A stretch of 64,000 nt of DNA, taken from Sternotherus odoratus. Taxonomy: Eukaryota > Chordata > Testudines > Kinosternidae. Position 1 is the first letter of the stretch, and each line of letters starts with the position of its first letter. The notes below the pieces were generated by a model. The model ran no database searches, was not told the DNA's origin, and saw only the letters and a program-made list of their open reading frames with translations. Shown piece after piece: positions 34,873-46,987 of this stretch. The position numbers and the translations under genes are program-made. The stretch lies in contig JAVMKO010000002.1 in the NCBI GenBank assembly GCA_032164245.1, forward strand, positions 90,719,340 to 90,783,339. The letters run 5' to 3'.

Positions 34873-36827
34873 CATTCAGATTTTAAGATTATAACTGGCA
34901 AACAAGAGGAGTAGAGAAATAGAAATTAATGAACCAACACTGGTGTGTCAGAAATTAGGCTTGTTGGGTGGACAAAATAATAAAGGGATGAACTATTCCA
35001 ACCATCACTCCTTTGTGGGGACCTTAACAAAAAACTTTAGGAGAAAAATTGGCTACTGGACCAGCTTCACCAGCACAGTTGCTATCACCACTGCCTCCTG
35101 GGAAACCAAATCTTCTTCAGCCTAATCCTGAAAGATGGCCTGACAAAACCAGGACAGAGAGAGGGATTTGGATGACATTGCACCTCTACCAGATTTGGCT
35201 AAAACCATCTGGGATGTGAGACTTTGACACACACTCCCCGCTCCCTCCAGTGTGTCCTTTTCCTTCCTCACCTTATTTCTTTTTTTTTTTTAATGTCTTT
35301 CTCCTTTTGCTTTCTAGCAAATAAGAATCTGGCATAACATTATGGTCGCTATTACCAAGCTGTTAATTTATATCCATCTCTTGAACCAGATCCTGGTTTT
35401 GCAACATTGCTGTAAGCCTGTGACTGGAAAGAAGCAGCTAAAAGTAGTACCCAAAGCAGCCCAATGCTGGTATAAGTTTGCCAGGTCTTGGTGTGGCTGA
35501 TGAGAATGTGTGCTGGGCCTTTGTTTTACCTCAGTGAGTTTGCAAGTGAAAATCAATTCCAGAGACAGAAACTGCGTTTTCTATCTTTGCTATTCATTTC
35601 TCTCCCTTTTCATGTGTGCTTGTGTTGTTTAGTATTCTAGGAAATGGAAATGGACTTTAGTAACAACAGCAGCAGCAACATCCCCAGCCTATATCAACAA
35701 ATGTCTCTCTTCCCCTAAAAGGTCAGTTATTTCCATCTTTGATGCCATCTAAAAGATTTAAACAAAGGGGCTTTGCCTTCTAAAAACTCTCTTAGGCTAA
35801 AAGGAACAAGAAATGTTGTTAAATTGATAGCCTTACTCAGAGCGTTATATTTCAAAAGCCTTTAACTGTTTTTCTGTATATTTAATAAAAAGTTAAAAGC
35901 ATTATTAATTGTGAATTTGCCGTGGCACTAGGCAGTCTGAGATCTCTGTGTACCTCCCTGCACATTGTTTAAAACTGTTGAATGCTGAGCAGTTTCAGAG
36001 TCATGTTGACACCTTTGATTCTTTGGGCCCATCTATACAACACTCCCCATCTCTATCCCAGGTTTTAACCGTGACATCAGCTGTTGCAGAGAAAAAACAG
36101 ATTTTGCATCTTGGGTATTAAAAGTGCATTTCAACTCACTTTTCAAATATGTTTTCATTTGTAAACACCGTCTCCCACCAAATATACTGTAGGAGAAGAA
36201 AGAAGGGGAACGAGCAAAATAAAAAACATGAAAACAGGAATAATATTTGTACTTACACTTGCTAGGTAAGCACTGAATAATTTTATGTATTGCGCCATCA
36301 CACACAAGTTATTTATCACATTGCCTAATTTATGTAGGTGATTATAATATCTGCCGTGGCCTTTATCCAACCTCCATTCCATGGGAAGTTCCAGATGGTT
36401 TTTCTAGAGGCAGCCTCATTCTGCTGTAGGTTGTGTTTGTTTTATGAAGTAGGACTATATTGAGGTTCAGCGATTCAGATATATAATGCAGATTAGGGGC
36501 ATTTTTCCAGACGGTTGCTGAAGAGGGAATGGTTTAGAAAAATGTTGGGTACCAGAGGACAGCAAGGCTTTCAGTTCCTTTTTGCTGGTGCACTGCATCC
36601 TTGTAATGGGCTAATTTTAATAAATAGATGTCACTTCTGGGCCACTTTCCCTCTTGGTGATGGTGATGAGCTATCAATGAGCTCCAGCAAGGTAAAGCAA
36701 TACACATAGTCCTCCCCACTAAGGAGAAGTAAATGTTGAGCAAATAGCTTCTTTACTCTCAAGTGTAAATTGGTTAGAAGTCAAGAGTATATTGAGGCAA
36801 GCCAAGAATGAGTATTTTAAGAGACCT
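34873..36827. other. Unassigned stretch
   Basis: AT-rich unique sequence. A short GGGCCCATCTATACAACACT segment near 36026 resembles a MITE end without a partner. Confidence 0.4.
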
Positions 36828-36915
36828 GGGGCCAGATTTTTAAAGATATTGAGGTGCCTAACTCCCATTGACATGAGAGGGGTTTTGGCACCTAAATACC
36901 TTTTAAAAATTTGGC
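36828..36915. mobile_element. Small palindromic MITE
   Basis: Left arm GGGCCAGATTTTTAAAGATA.. TGAGGTGCC pairs with the complement of the right arm (GCCAAATTTTTAAAAGGTAT.. TTAGGTGCC). Almost the whole 88 bp is one hairpin. Target duplication not clear. Confidence 0.6.
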
Positions 36916-38269
36916 TAATGGTCTTAAACATCCTCCTCATGCAAATGAGGGCTTTAGCTGTGTGCTCTCTTCTTAGGCCTTGCCCCTACTACCAAGCAGA
37001 AGTGACTTAGGAACTAGATAGCAATACTCTCACTAATGCAGGTTCACTTGCCTCCTTGTCCCACTCCCCACGTTTTACCTTGCACTAATGTAGATAACAC
37101 TCACACCTGCACCATGCAGGCTCAAGCAGTCTCAGAATATGAAAATAGCACAACTATATTGTCCTAAGGATATTCAGGTGCTAAGGGAAATGCTTTCTTT
37201 TCAGGGTAACCTACTGTTCATCTGCAGATTGACAAAAAAGATCCTCTCATTTCTGGTTTCATTTAAAATGAAACTCACAGTTGAGATACTAAACTCAAAG
37301 GAGGTGATTTCTACAAGGACATAGCTGTAGAAAGGAAATACATAAATGTGAAGTGAAAATGTGCTTTTCTGTTCCTCCTTATCATTTATATCCCTTTGAT
37401 ATTAACTGAAGAGATTTTATTTTAAATAAGATCTTCCTGCCTCACAAATCTAGATCTATGTAATTTTGCAGCTAAGTGATAATTCTTTCTTTCCATCAAA
37501 TCTTTTTGCTTTAGAAACAGCCGTAGCACATAATAGCTACCTTATGACTTCACTGACGGATTTGTTTGTTTATATTTATCAACAAACCTGGTATACATCG
37601 GGACACTCTACTGAAAGAAAGGGACTTTGTTTACATGTGACTGTGTTTAATAATTAGTCGGGGTAGTAATTTGGCATGCACTTTGGAATATGAGAACCAG
37701 CCTTAGCAGCAAGCTGAATTTATTGGAAAGTTCAAATCTTTTGGGGTAATTACTTGTTCACATGTGTACCTGATCCCAATTCTGTGTTCGTTCTAAAGGC
37801 CATCAAATTCATTGCAGATCTTCATATGGAGAGAGTCACTGAAGGCTTGGGTTCTAAGGTGTCCCTGGGCTTAGAGGCGTGCAAGCCCATGGACCTCAAG
37901 CAAACCTGGTAATGTACAATTTCACCATCAACTGATGAATTCATCAACTGATGAATTTAATATAGTGATATGAAAAGTGTGTATGTGCAAGTGTGCGTGC
38001 TGAGGCCCATCCCAGAAGGAGGGACAGAAAAGAGAAGCAGAGGAAGATATAATCAGAGGAAGATGTAAACAAGAATCATCCCAGGGAACCAGCCTGCACG
38101 AATGGGGGAAACTCGCTCAGAGACCAGTTTTCAAGGAAGGAAAAGAATCTAGTTAGATACAAAGAATGAAGAGAAAATGTTGGGATGTAGGGAAAAAGAT
38201 GAAAGAATAAGAGAGAAAGCCTTATAAAATGACTTAATAGGGACTGGGAGTGTCTGGCTCACTACAAAA
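36916..38269. other. Unassigned stretch with small duplications
   Basis: Unique sequence. ATCAACTGATGAATT is tandemly repeated at about 37927-37957, and CAGAGGAAGATRTAA is repeated at 38038-38068. No exon seen. Confidence 0.45.
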
Positions 38270-38520
38270 GCAATTTTCCCTGTCCTGGAATTGACACCTC
38301 CTCATCAACTATTGGGAGTGGACTAAATTCACCCTGGTTGAATTGGCCCTTTCAGCACTGGTTCTCCACTTGTAAGGTAACTTCCTTCTCTTCATGTTTC
38401 ACTACATAATGCCTGCATCTGTAATTTTCACTCCATGCATCTGAAGAAGTGGGTTTTTTACTCATGAAAGCTTATGTCCAAATAAATCTGTTAGTCTTTA
38501 AGACTCTTTGTAGTTTTTAT
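38270..38520 (+). repeat. Penelope-like element 3' end, copy 4
   Basis: The body has GGGAGTGGACTAAATTCACC and GTTCTCCACTTGTAAGGTAA, and a CATAATGCCTGCATCTGTAA block. The tail is CTGAAGA (38441-38447, one change from CTGATGA), a weak hairpin, GAAA (38466-38469) and CTTATGTCCAAATAAATCTG. It is a different subfamily body with the same tail as copies 1-3. Confidence 0.6.
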
Positions 38521-41500
38521 AAAATGAGGCATGCAGAATTATTTGGGATTTTGAGGTTCGGCTTTACACTGATAATGAGCTGGAATGGCAAGGAAATATA
38601 TGAAAAGTACTTTACACTGATTCCTGTTTAAATTTGACAGTATATCATAACACTGTCCCCAGTGCGAGTGAACCCTCAAACTCAGTTGTGCGTTCTCATC
38701 TTTAGCAAACTGACATGATTTATCAATATTCTAACAGAGTTTTCACTTTGACGTATTTGTCTTAACACTGATGTCTGGTACAACATGATGTCACACACGT
38801 GCCCTGCACTCTGTGTTAAAATGTCCCTTGGTAATATCACAAGACCCAAATCTGAACTAGTTGATTTCCTGCTTTGGCATGGATTTTATGAGGCTGCAAA
38901 TGCCTCAAAAATGGCATGCAGTGTAGATATTCTGAACAGAAATAAGCTTGTTTCAAAGATAGATAGTGTATTCAGGCAATTGTTCACAGTTGTAATGGGC
39001 TCTGCAAGGTAAATTTAATACAGCACCATCGTGCACTAAGGACTTCTGACATTGTTGGCTCCTTGGAACTTTCTTTTTCATTAGGGAACTAGACAAATAA
39101 GGCCTCCACCAGGTAGATGAAAATAGAAATGCAAGGGCAATGTATATAGATACAGAAATCTGAGCTAAAGGTTGGAAGAAACATCAACTGTGAGTCCCGA
39201 AGAACCTCTTAAATGGTTAAAGGGTTGTGTGAAGGATGCTGCCTGTTCAGTCTTGTTAATTTTTATGGATTAACTTCGGCCATCTGCGGGTCATCCCAAC
39301 CATAAAAAGCATTACTGTGTCATCACAGGACATTGTCTAGCGCCATTCAGTTGGGCTTTCGGAGGCTTTAGCTATTTGTTTTACATTTAACAGAAATGTC
39401 CTTTTTCCACCAGGGCTGCAGTTCAGGTCTTCCAACCTATTAATATGATGGTTGATAATGTACTAACTGCTAAAGGAAGCCCTTTGCACTCAAAGCATAT
39501 ATCAAAGCACTTTACTACTGGAGGCGGTGACAGGTTGAAGGTCAGGAGTGAAATCCTGGCAGTTTTGTCACTGACTTCTCAGTCTTCCTCCTTGCATTAA
39601 TCCCTTCAGATGGGGTCCAGTCTACGAGTTCTCTCCCTCCAAGGAGATATGTTCAGTGCCATATCCTGTATCACAGCATATGCTAATGTCACCACTTCAC
39701 TTCTCCATGGGTCGGCCTCTCTTGTCTTTTGTCATTGACTTCAGTGGGGCCAAGATTTTACCCCAGGTTTTTAGAAATGCAAATAAGCATTTTTAAGCCT
39801 AGTTTACAAATGCATCTTCCGTGATTGTGCATATAATTTCATGCATAGATGGGCATTTATGCATCCAGCATGTTGTTTGCACACTGTTAGGATGATGATG
39901 TGGGTGCTAACGCTAGGGAATGTATTTTTGCACATCTGATTTTGTGGGCTAAAGTTCTAAAGATCTTGCCCATAATTTGCCTATGATTAGGCTTGGCAGA
40001 ATTAGATTATTATTTTTTTTTATCATTTCAACAGCTAATATCTATGTTTATTTTTAAGCATGTTTTACAATTTTTATCAGTTTAAAGGTTCACAGTTCTG
40101 TATACATTGTCAGATTCCCAGGTGCATATGGTAGCACGGAGCTGCAAGAATAGCTCTGTAGGCTTAATCCACACAGAGACTCTGTTATAGCCGCTCTCCT
40201 CCTTTTCTTCCATACATATAGGCCATTGTAACATCTTTCTTCCAAGCAATACTTCCTTTTCTTGGCCTTTTCCTTTTTACCATCATTCTTTCTGCAAATG
40301 ACGAAAGAAATAAAAGGTCAGAAGTAATTAACAAGCAGAAGGTTGTTTCAGCCCTCTGAGGTATGCCTCACAGTGTTAGAGCTCCAACAGGAAAGAAGGT
40401 ATAAGGGACAGGAACGAGAAGGTGGGGGGAATGTGGTGGGGAACTGGAAAGAACATACATCAGCAAAAATGATGCCTTTGGCATTTTTGAGCTCTGCTTT
40501 ATTAGTTGAAATAATGTCAGTGGAATTAATTATAAGTGGTGCTAGTTATGCTGATATTATTTTTATCAGCTATAACTATGCCAGTGGGTTGCATTGTTAT
40601 AACTCCATTCCAGCTGTGTGGAAATCTTGAGTCACATGGCTTTGGGCTCCATCAGCTGAATAATATTAGGAGAAAATTCTGTTAACACTGAGTTATTCAA
40701 CCCAGCATGGTCAAGTTAGTTAGATAGATATTGTAGACAGATAGACAGCAGAGGAATGTAAACCAATTAAACATCATTTCCTAGTGCACCAAGCTGTCCC
40801 ATGGGTAATGCAAGAGCTAATATAGATTGGTGAGTTTGAAATAAATATATATATATATATCAACAATGTCAAAAAGACACTGGTGAAGCAATTCTTTGGG
40901 TATTATTAATATGGATAATTAGTGAAAAGTTCTTGGTTCTGAACCGATATTTTTTTGGTTTTAAAAAAATAATTACAAAATCAGAATATGTGGAGCTGGA
41001 AATGACACAAACAAAAAAACCACTAAAACTAATTTTGATGAGAATAATATTAAAAATATGTCATCAGTCTTCCATTGTAACTCTTCCATATTTTTTTGTC
41101 TTAAGCTATATTTTAAAATAAACAATATGTCCATGCCTTCAAGCACTGCTGGCAGTGTCTCAGCTATTTAATAACTACCTCCTGCAGTATCTTACTATCA
41201 CACCAGATGAAGGTGAGGAGAAAGGTGAAACATCCACTGCATATTAACCAAGGTTAGCTTTCAGCTGCTGTTGTAATTTAGTGCAATTATGAAATGGAAA
41301 GGGAAGGGTATTTTCTATTTGTAGGGTGACATTGAAGGCTAGGGAAAAGGGACAATCACCCTCCAATCAGCAAAGGGCATTCTGATGTTGGGGCTCAACT
41401 GAAATCCTGCCAGAGCTGGAGAATTTATTTCACTTGTCTGCCCAAGTAGATTGATCAACATGTATCCAAACCAGAGATCATATACAAGTAGAGTGGAACA

Positions 41501-41857
41501 CATAGTGGAAAAATGTATTTGAGACAAATTATTGGAAGGGGAAAATGCAAAAATACTATTGGGAATTAATTATTTTCACGCATTAGTTTGCCAGTTAAAT
41601 GATGATATTTTAAGATAGTAATCTAACAGAGTATTTTATTTTATGGTATCTCCTTTTCGCTTATACTACAGGGATTAGATTCTTTCCCTGAATTCTGTCC
41701 AAAGGGATGGGGCTTAGCAGTCCTCTGCATTGGCCACAGAGTTACAACGTGTGTGTCATTTCCTTTTCTACTACCCACTGATGTTATTCTAAGGTGCACT
41801 GTGGCTGACTGCAGTTTGCCATTAATAATCCTCATTACAAATCTCATGTTCCTCTCC
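38521..41857. other. Unassigned AT-rich stretch, possible conserved element at 39220-39400
   Basis: AT dinucleotide run at about 40844-40861. The interval 39220-39400 (TTAATTTTTATGGATTAAC, then GTCATCACAGGACATTG) is repeat-free and could be a regulatory conserved element. No exon recognised. Confidence 0.4.
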
Positions 41858-41865
41858 CCCTAGAC

Positions 41866-42568
41866 CAGTGGTTCCCAAACTTTAACAACCCATGAACCCC
41901 TTTCACTAAAATGTCAAGTCTCGCGAATCCCCTCCAAAAAATAAATATTTCCAGGTATTTTCTCCTTTACCCGAGTATAATTTCTAAAAGCAGTGATCTT
42001 GGAAATATAAAATTTGTTTTTATGACATGCTTATTACACTCTATTATTATTGATCATTACAGTATTTTTATTACATTATGAAAAAGGCAACACTCTTCCA
42101 AGATCTCACTTTCATAGCTTGTATCACTTTGAATAAGCCTGTTATACGACAAGGCTCCTATGTTACATCAAGGAGTATCAGATGTGAAACAGCATGAAGG
42201 TATTTCAGAAGCCAACTCAAAGAGTTCCTCCTACACAAGCATTCAGGTCTTGAGCAGTCCAGGCAAACACAAAGCTTAAACTTGTTCTTTAGCATAATTT
42301 GAAAAACAACACTAGCTGCCTATATAATTTTAAAAATAGCAAAAAATATCCACTTTCCTCTCCATTTCTTATAAGGAGTCTTGAAGTTTAAATCTCCTCA
42401 GTGGGATAGATATACTTACTTTGATCTGCTTCGCTCTTGGAAGTCCAGGGGCTCTGGGCTGCTGGCCCATGCTGCTTGTGGTCTTACGGTCAGCTCCGTC
42501 CACCATTAGGGAATTTTTTCCCAAGAACCCCCTGTAACATTTTGTGAACCCCAGTTTGGGAACCACTT
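41866..42568. mobile_element. Non-autonomous hAT element (703 bp) with perfect 8-bp TSD
   Basis: Ends CAGTGGTTCCCAAACTTTAA and TTTGGGAACCACTT form the inverted repeat. They are flanked by identical CCCTAGAC copies (41858-41865, 42569-42576). The interior is AT-rich with no transposase frame, unlike the GC-rich hAT copies elsewhere in the window. Confidence 0.92.
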
Positions 42569-42576
42569 CCCTAGAC

Positions 42577-43083
42577 AGTAGGGGAGCTTAGAACACTTGA
42601 GGGGAATGAAGGGTGGCTAAGAGTGACTGAGCATGAGAAGAGCTAACATATACTGCTCTGAGAGGTTACAACAAGGCGGAAGTGATTTCAGTCAGGGATC
42701 CCACCTAGCTGTCTGTCTGCCTCTGTTCCCATTTTCTGTATGTTTTCTGCAAATCAGTGTGTGGGCCAGACTCCTCCAAATAGAGGTATGTGCAATTCTT
42801 AGTTCATAGGCTAAGGGTGAAAGAGATGGCAATTATTGAAAGCTGTCATAGATAGAACTGATTTTTCAGGAGCATTTTTATTTGTAATAGTGTTGTACTA
42901 TCGGCACTCAGTGGACGCTGCCATGCGAAGTCCCCACGTTCCTGGCCATCCCCCTCACCAGCCAGCACTGTACACTGTAGGGTGGTGCTAACTACCTGAT
43001 GGCCCCCAGGCAAAGGGGAGTTGCAGCTATTTGTGTACAGCCTAACAACTGTCAACCACAAGTAGCCCTGTTGCATTCAGTGC
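42577..43083. other. Unassigned stretch
   Basis: Unique-looking sequence, no feature recognised. Confidence 0.4.
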
Positions 43084-43091
43084 CACCCAGG

Positions 43092-43466
43092 CAGGACCAA
43101 CCTTAGGGAAAATGGCACCCTAGGCGAACTTGTATTTTGGTGTCTCTGGCCCCTGCTGTCTTCCCAACCATTGCCCTGGACCCACTGCCTCCTCAGGTTC
43201 ACCATCACTCCTGGGCCTCACTGCTTCCACACCCGCAGCTCTCCACCCATTCCCTTGAACCCATAGGCTCCCCAGTCCCCCATTTCCCTCGGGCCCTGCT
43301 GTCTCCCCCACACATTGCCTCAAGTTCTCTTCTATGGCCTCATATCCCAGACCTGCCCCACTCCTTGCCTCTTGGTCATGGCATCCCCCTTCCCCGCTCT
43401 CCCCCCCCCCCCAACAACACCACCCTGGGCGGTCGCCCATGTCGCCCACCGGGAAGGCCGGCCCTG
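43092..43466. mobile_element. Non-autonomous hAT element with near-perfect 8-bp TSD
   Basis: Left end CAGGACCAACCTTAGGG pairs with the right end GGGAAGGCCGGCCCTG. The flanks CACCCAGG (43084-43091) and CCCCCAGG (43467-43474) match at 7 of 8 positions. The interior is C-rich with a poly-C run (about 43401-43412). The frames on both strands (43120-43449, 43137-43484) are compositional. Confidence 0.82.
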
Positions 43467-43474
43467 CCCCCAGG

Positions 43475-44966
43475 GATGAGTTGAGCCCATATTTCCATAA
43501 TTTGTGAAAAATCTACCTGGTTTTTAATATTTTCAGAGATCAGAAGCGGGTGTTTTAAAAAGGTATTTTACACGTAAATATTGTGACTGCCCACCTTCCC
43601 GGCACCCCTCCTTACGGCATGGATCACTGCCGCAGAGGCTCTGCTTCACTTTCCCGTCAGGCCTTCAGCTGATCCACCCCAAACTCCAACACCTTCTGGC
43701 TTGAGGTGACCTGGACCTCACATCACATAAAAGACCCATCCCTTCCAGGGTATGTAAAGTCCAAAATAAACACAAACAAATGCGTTCTTCTCTTTTCTGT
43801 CCTCAGGATAGGCAGCAGTCTTTCCTCAGTTCCTAACCCCAACCAGTCTTGACTCCCACTCCACCAGCTCAAGGTTGCTCTCCCACCCTGTCAGACAGCT
43901 TCTCCTTTTAGGCTTGACACCTACTACAGGTGTAGCTGGGAAGGGCTGAGAGAAGCCACCGGCTTTCCTTAACCCCTGCTTAGCCAGGGTGGGGTATGTG
44001 TGCACCCCATCAAAATACTCGTGGAGCACTTGACATTTTCACACAACATTCAATAAAAAGAAAAAGCAACAGATACTTAGTACTGAGGCAACTCTACAAA
44101 GTTGGCTCCAACTGAATTCTACATTCTCCTTTTCACATCTCTTTGTAACTGTGGATTCTACTGGGTCAGGCCAACCTTTTCTTGTTCGCAACTGTAGGAA
44201 ACGTGAATGATCCGTATGCTCAGATTCTGCCAGGAAAGTGCATGAACTGTGTAAAATTGTTCAGATCTTGAAAAAAAAATCCCTTCTTAAGTGAATAGAT
44301 ACTGCAACTATAAGAAAAGTAACAGTGTTTTGGTCTCCTGAATTGTGTTCATTATAAGGACTCAAAAGCAAAGGTATTGATTTATCCTTTTGATCCAAGT
44401 ATTTGCAGCCTGTCACACACTGCCTTCCCTTAAATGTTACATCAAATTATGATGCCCATGCGTCTTCCATAGTATGTGGTTTTAGAAGCAACAGAATGTG
44501 ATATAGCGATTAGAATGTAAAGTATTCAGTTTCAGTTCTTCAAGGCCGTGACCTGGTATCATTTTTGATGCCAAAGGCCCACTCTGAAATGAAACCAGTG
44601 GATCTAGGTGAAGCAGCTGACTAAGTGTCCATTTCATTAGCATATTGGTACTTACTGGGAGTTGGCAACTAGCCAAAGAATTTTGTCACATTAGTTCACA
44701 TCAGCTTCCTTTCCATTTTTATGTTTGTATATAGCCGTGTTTAAAAATGGACATGCATGGAGATAGTAGTAAGCTGTATTAAGTAGTAAGACATTTACTT
44801 CTAAGACATTTACATTTTAAAATTACACAGTATAACTGAGGTTCTGGAGGTCTTGGTAAGGAGAGACACTCAAATGCTTCCGAAAATAAGAGTTTTGAAA
44901 ACTAGGAGAAGCAAGGTGGTGAATTGTTCACTCAGAGTCTTCCCCAACATTGGCGTTTATAGACAC
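43475..44966. other. Unassigned stretch
   Basis: No repeat family or exon recognised. The part at 43590-44060 is GC-richer and may hold an old unrecognised repeat. Confidence 0.4.
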
Positions 44967-45100
44967 TAGACTGACAAGAGTAAGTATGAAAAATCGGGAC
45001 AAGGGATGCGGGGGTGGGGGGGAGGTAATAGGAGCCTATGTAAGAAAAAGACCCAAATATCAGGATTGTCCCTATAAAATTGGGACATCTGGTCACCCTA
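44967..45100. mobile_element. Short hAT MITE (same family as 46871-46987, opposite orientation)
   Basis: Right end TGTCCCTATAAAATTGGGAC then ATCTGGTCACCCTA is the complement of the left end of the 46871 copy. The left end (TAGACTGACAAGAG) is more diverged. Flanks ATAGACAC and ATTGACGC match at 6 of 8. A G-run interrupts the middle. Confidence 0.75.
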
Positions 45101-45672
45101 ATTGACGCTACAATCCCTTGGCTGGCTTCCTTGAGTCTGGAGGAGACCAGCCTGTTTGCCAAAGGTCAAATGGCTCTATAGAAGTCTGCATTCCCCTGGA
45201 CCTGGAGTGCAACAAAGAGGGAATGCTGGATGGCTTGCCTGCCAAAGACCAACTAGTTTGGCAGCGACAGAATGCTTCAGGGTAGTGAAAGCAAAGTGCT
45301 GGCCAGCTCTGAAGAAAGAGGTTTCACTCCAGGCTCTGGGGGAACCCAGAGCTCATTGAGAAGGTACATGCCAGCAGAGGGCTTTTCCCCCACCCCCTTC
45401 TTGCTTTTTAACTTAAGAGAAGGAATAATCTGACCTATTGCTATTAACTATCATGTGTTATCTAGTATGCTGGGGGTAGTGGGCAGAAATTTCAGATTTT
45501 CTATGGCTTTTGTGCATCATGCATCATGTCAAATCTAGAATTCTGTGGTACATGGGTAATGCCCCCTTTTGATACCAGTGTGCTGAACTAATGCTCTGAT
45601 CTAATTTATAAAGCAGAGAAATATTCAGGTCCAGTCCATGTTCAATGGCTGCCATCCTGGCTGACACTGAGA
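45101..45672. other. Unassigned stretch
   Basis: Unique-looking sequence without a recognisable gene or repeat. Confidence 0.4.
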
Positions 45673-45730
45673 AGAACCTAAGAACAGCCCTACTGGGTCA
45701 GACCAATGGGCCATCTAGCCCACTATCCTG
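45673..45730 (-). mobile_element. CR1 3' terminal fragment, antisense
   Basis: The plus strand reads CTAAGAACAGCCCTACTGGG, then TCAGACCAATGGGCCATCTA and GCCCACTATCCTG. This is the reverse of the CR1 3' end seen at 29800-29870. Confidence 0.75.
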
Positions 45731-45932
45731 ACTTAGGGATAGGGAGGGGGCGGAGTTGGGGTGGGGATTTCAGGGAAGGGGTTGGAATGGGGACAGGGAA
45801 GGGGTTGGAAGATATGGGGAAGGGGGCGGGGCCTCATGGAAAGGGAGGAGTGGGGGCAGGGGCAGAGTGTCAGTGATGCGGCCCCTGTCCTCATGCGGCC
45901 CTCATGGGCATTTGAGTTTGAGACCTTTGTAC
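45731..45932. mobile_element. Probable hAT-type fragment with GGAAGGGGTTGG repeats
   Basis: G-rich sequence with repeated GGGAAGGGGTTGGAA units (about 45771-45815). It ends CATTTGAGTTTGAGACCTTTG, which resembles the terminal part of a hAT element. The left end is not identified. Confidence 0.4.
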
Positions 45933-46107
45933 TAGGGCCTAATGGATCACTGGGGACACTTCACTGATATCCGTGTGGGCTGGGCTGGGGAGGCACATGA
46001 GGCTCACGTCTTTAAGAACACAGAGACAGTCTTTCCAAATTGGCAGATTACCACTGGCAATGTTGAAATGCCACTAATGATTCAGGGGTGGTGGTGGGGG
46101 AGGGGGG

Positions 46108-46131
46108 TTAGGGTTAGGGTTAGGGTTAGGG
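46108..46131 (+). repeat. Interstitial telomere-type repeat (TTAGGG)4
   Basis: Four exact TTAGGG units, flanked by G-runs on both sides (46096-46107 and 46131-46140). The whole tract (about 46087-46140) could form a G-quadruplex. Too short to indicate a chromosome end. Confidence 0.95.
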
Positions 46132-46140
46132 TGGGGGGGG

Positions 46141-46870
46141 GAACCCAGCCTACCCCTTCTGACCCTGGCTCATGAAGCCATACACCGGACACCTTGACAG
46201 CACCAAGGAAAGATTCCGCTCTTAGCTTGGCAGGTGCAGAATGACAGTTGAATGTGCTTTTGGTACGTGGAAGGGCCGCTGGTGTTGTTTACTCATCACA
46301 TTAAATCTCAGCAAGAAAAACATTCCAGTGCTGCTAGCCAGGCCGTGTACTGCGTCTCTGTGAGGCAAAAGGGGAAAAGCTGGCACCGCGGTGGAGGGGT
46401 GAGGTGGACCAGCTGTCTGCTAAATTTGAACACCGAGACACAAGGGCTATTAGAAGAGCCAAGTGTGGAGTTGTGAGGCTGAGGAAGGCTTTAAATGAGT
46501 ATTTTAAAAGTTACCCACAGTATAGTTATCTGTTGCTCTCATGAAATAGTGCCTGTCTTGTGTACTCTAGCTTGTATATTGGTTGGGTCTTTGCCTGCTG
46601 TATGAATTCTATCATGCATGGTGTACTCGGAAGAGCTGGGAGGGCAGGTTGTGAGAACAGGAGCAGAAGAGCTCTGGCTGAAAGAGGAGACATCAGAACT
46701 AAGTAGGGATTCTTGTGGGATAATGGACTTTATTTTAGGACCCTGAGGATTGTTAAGAACTATTTTTGTTATTGAACAAGCCCCAGGCAAGGAGGTGCTG
46801 CTATTCACATGAAAGCCTGTATGCAGTTCTTAGGAGGCCTATGTGGGGGGAGGGGGGTCAAAAAGCTGGG
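46141..46870. other. Unassigned stretch
   Basis: Unique-looking sequence, no feature recognised. Confidence 0.4.
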
Positions 46871-46987
46871 TAGGGTGACCATATGTCCTGATTTTATAGG
46901 GACAGTTCCGATTTTGGGGCCTTTTTCTTATATAGGCTCCTATTACCATCCACTCTGATTTTTCACATTTGCTGTCTGGTCACTCTA
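46871..46987. mobile_element. Short hAT MITE (117 bp)
   Basis: Left TAGGGTGACCATATGTCCTG and right TGTCTGGTCACTCTA are inverted repeats. Flanks AAGCTGGG and GGGCTGGG match at 6 of 8 positions. The interior TTATAGGGACAGTTCCGATT and CTTATATAGGCTCCTATTAC is shared with 44967-45100. Confidence 0.8.

Noticed and set aside
39540..39775. A MITE bounded by GTGAAATCCTGGC and GCCAAGATTTTACCC
   Set aside because: The two motifs are a common palindromic theme in reptile DNA, and I could not align longer arms or find a target duplication.
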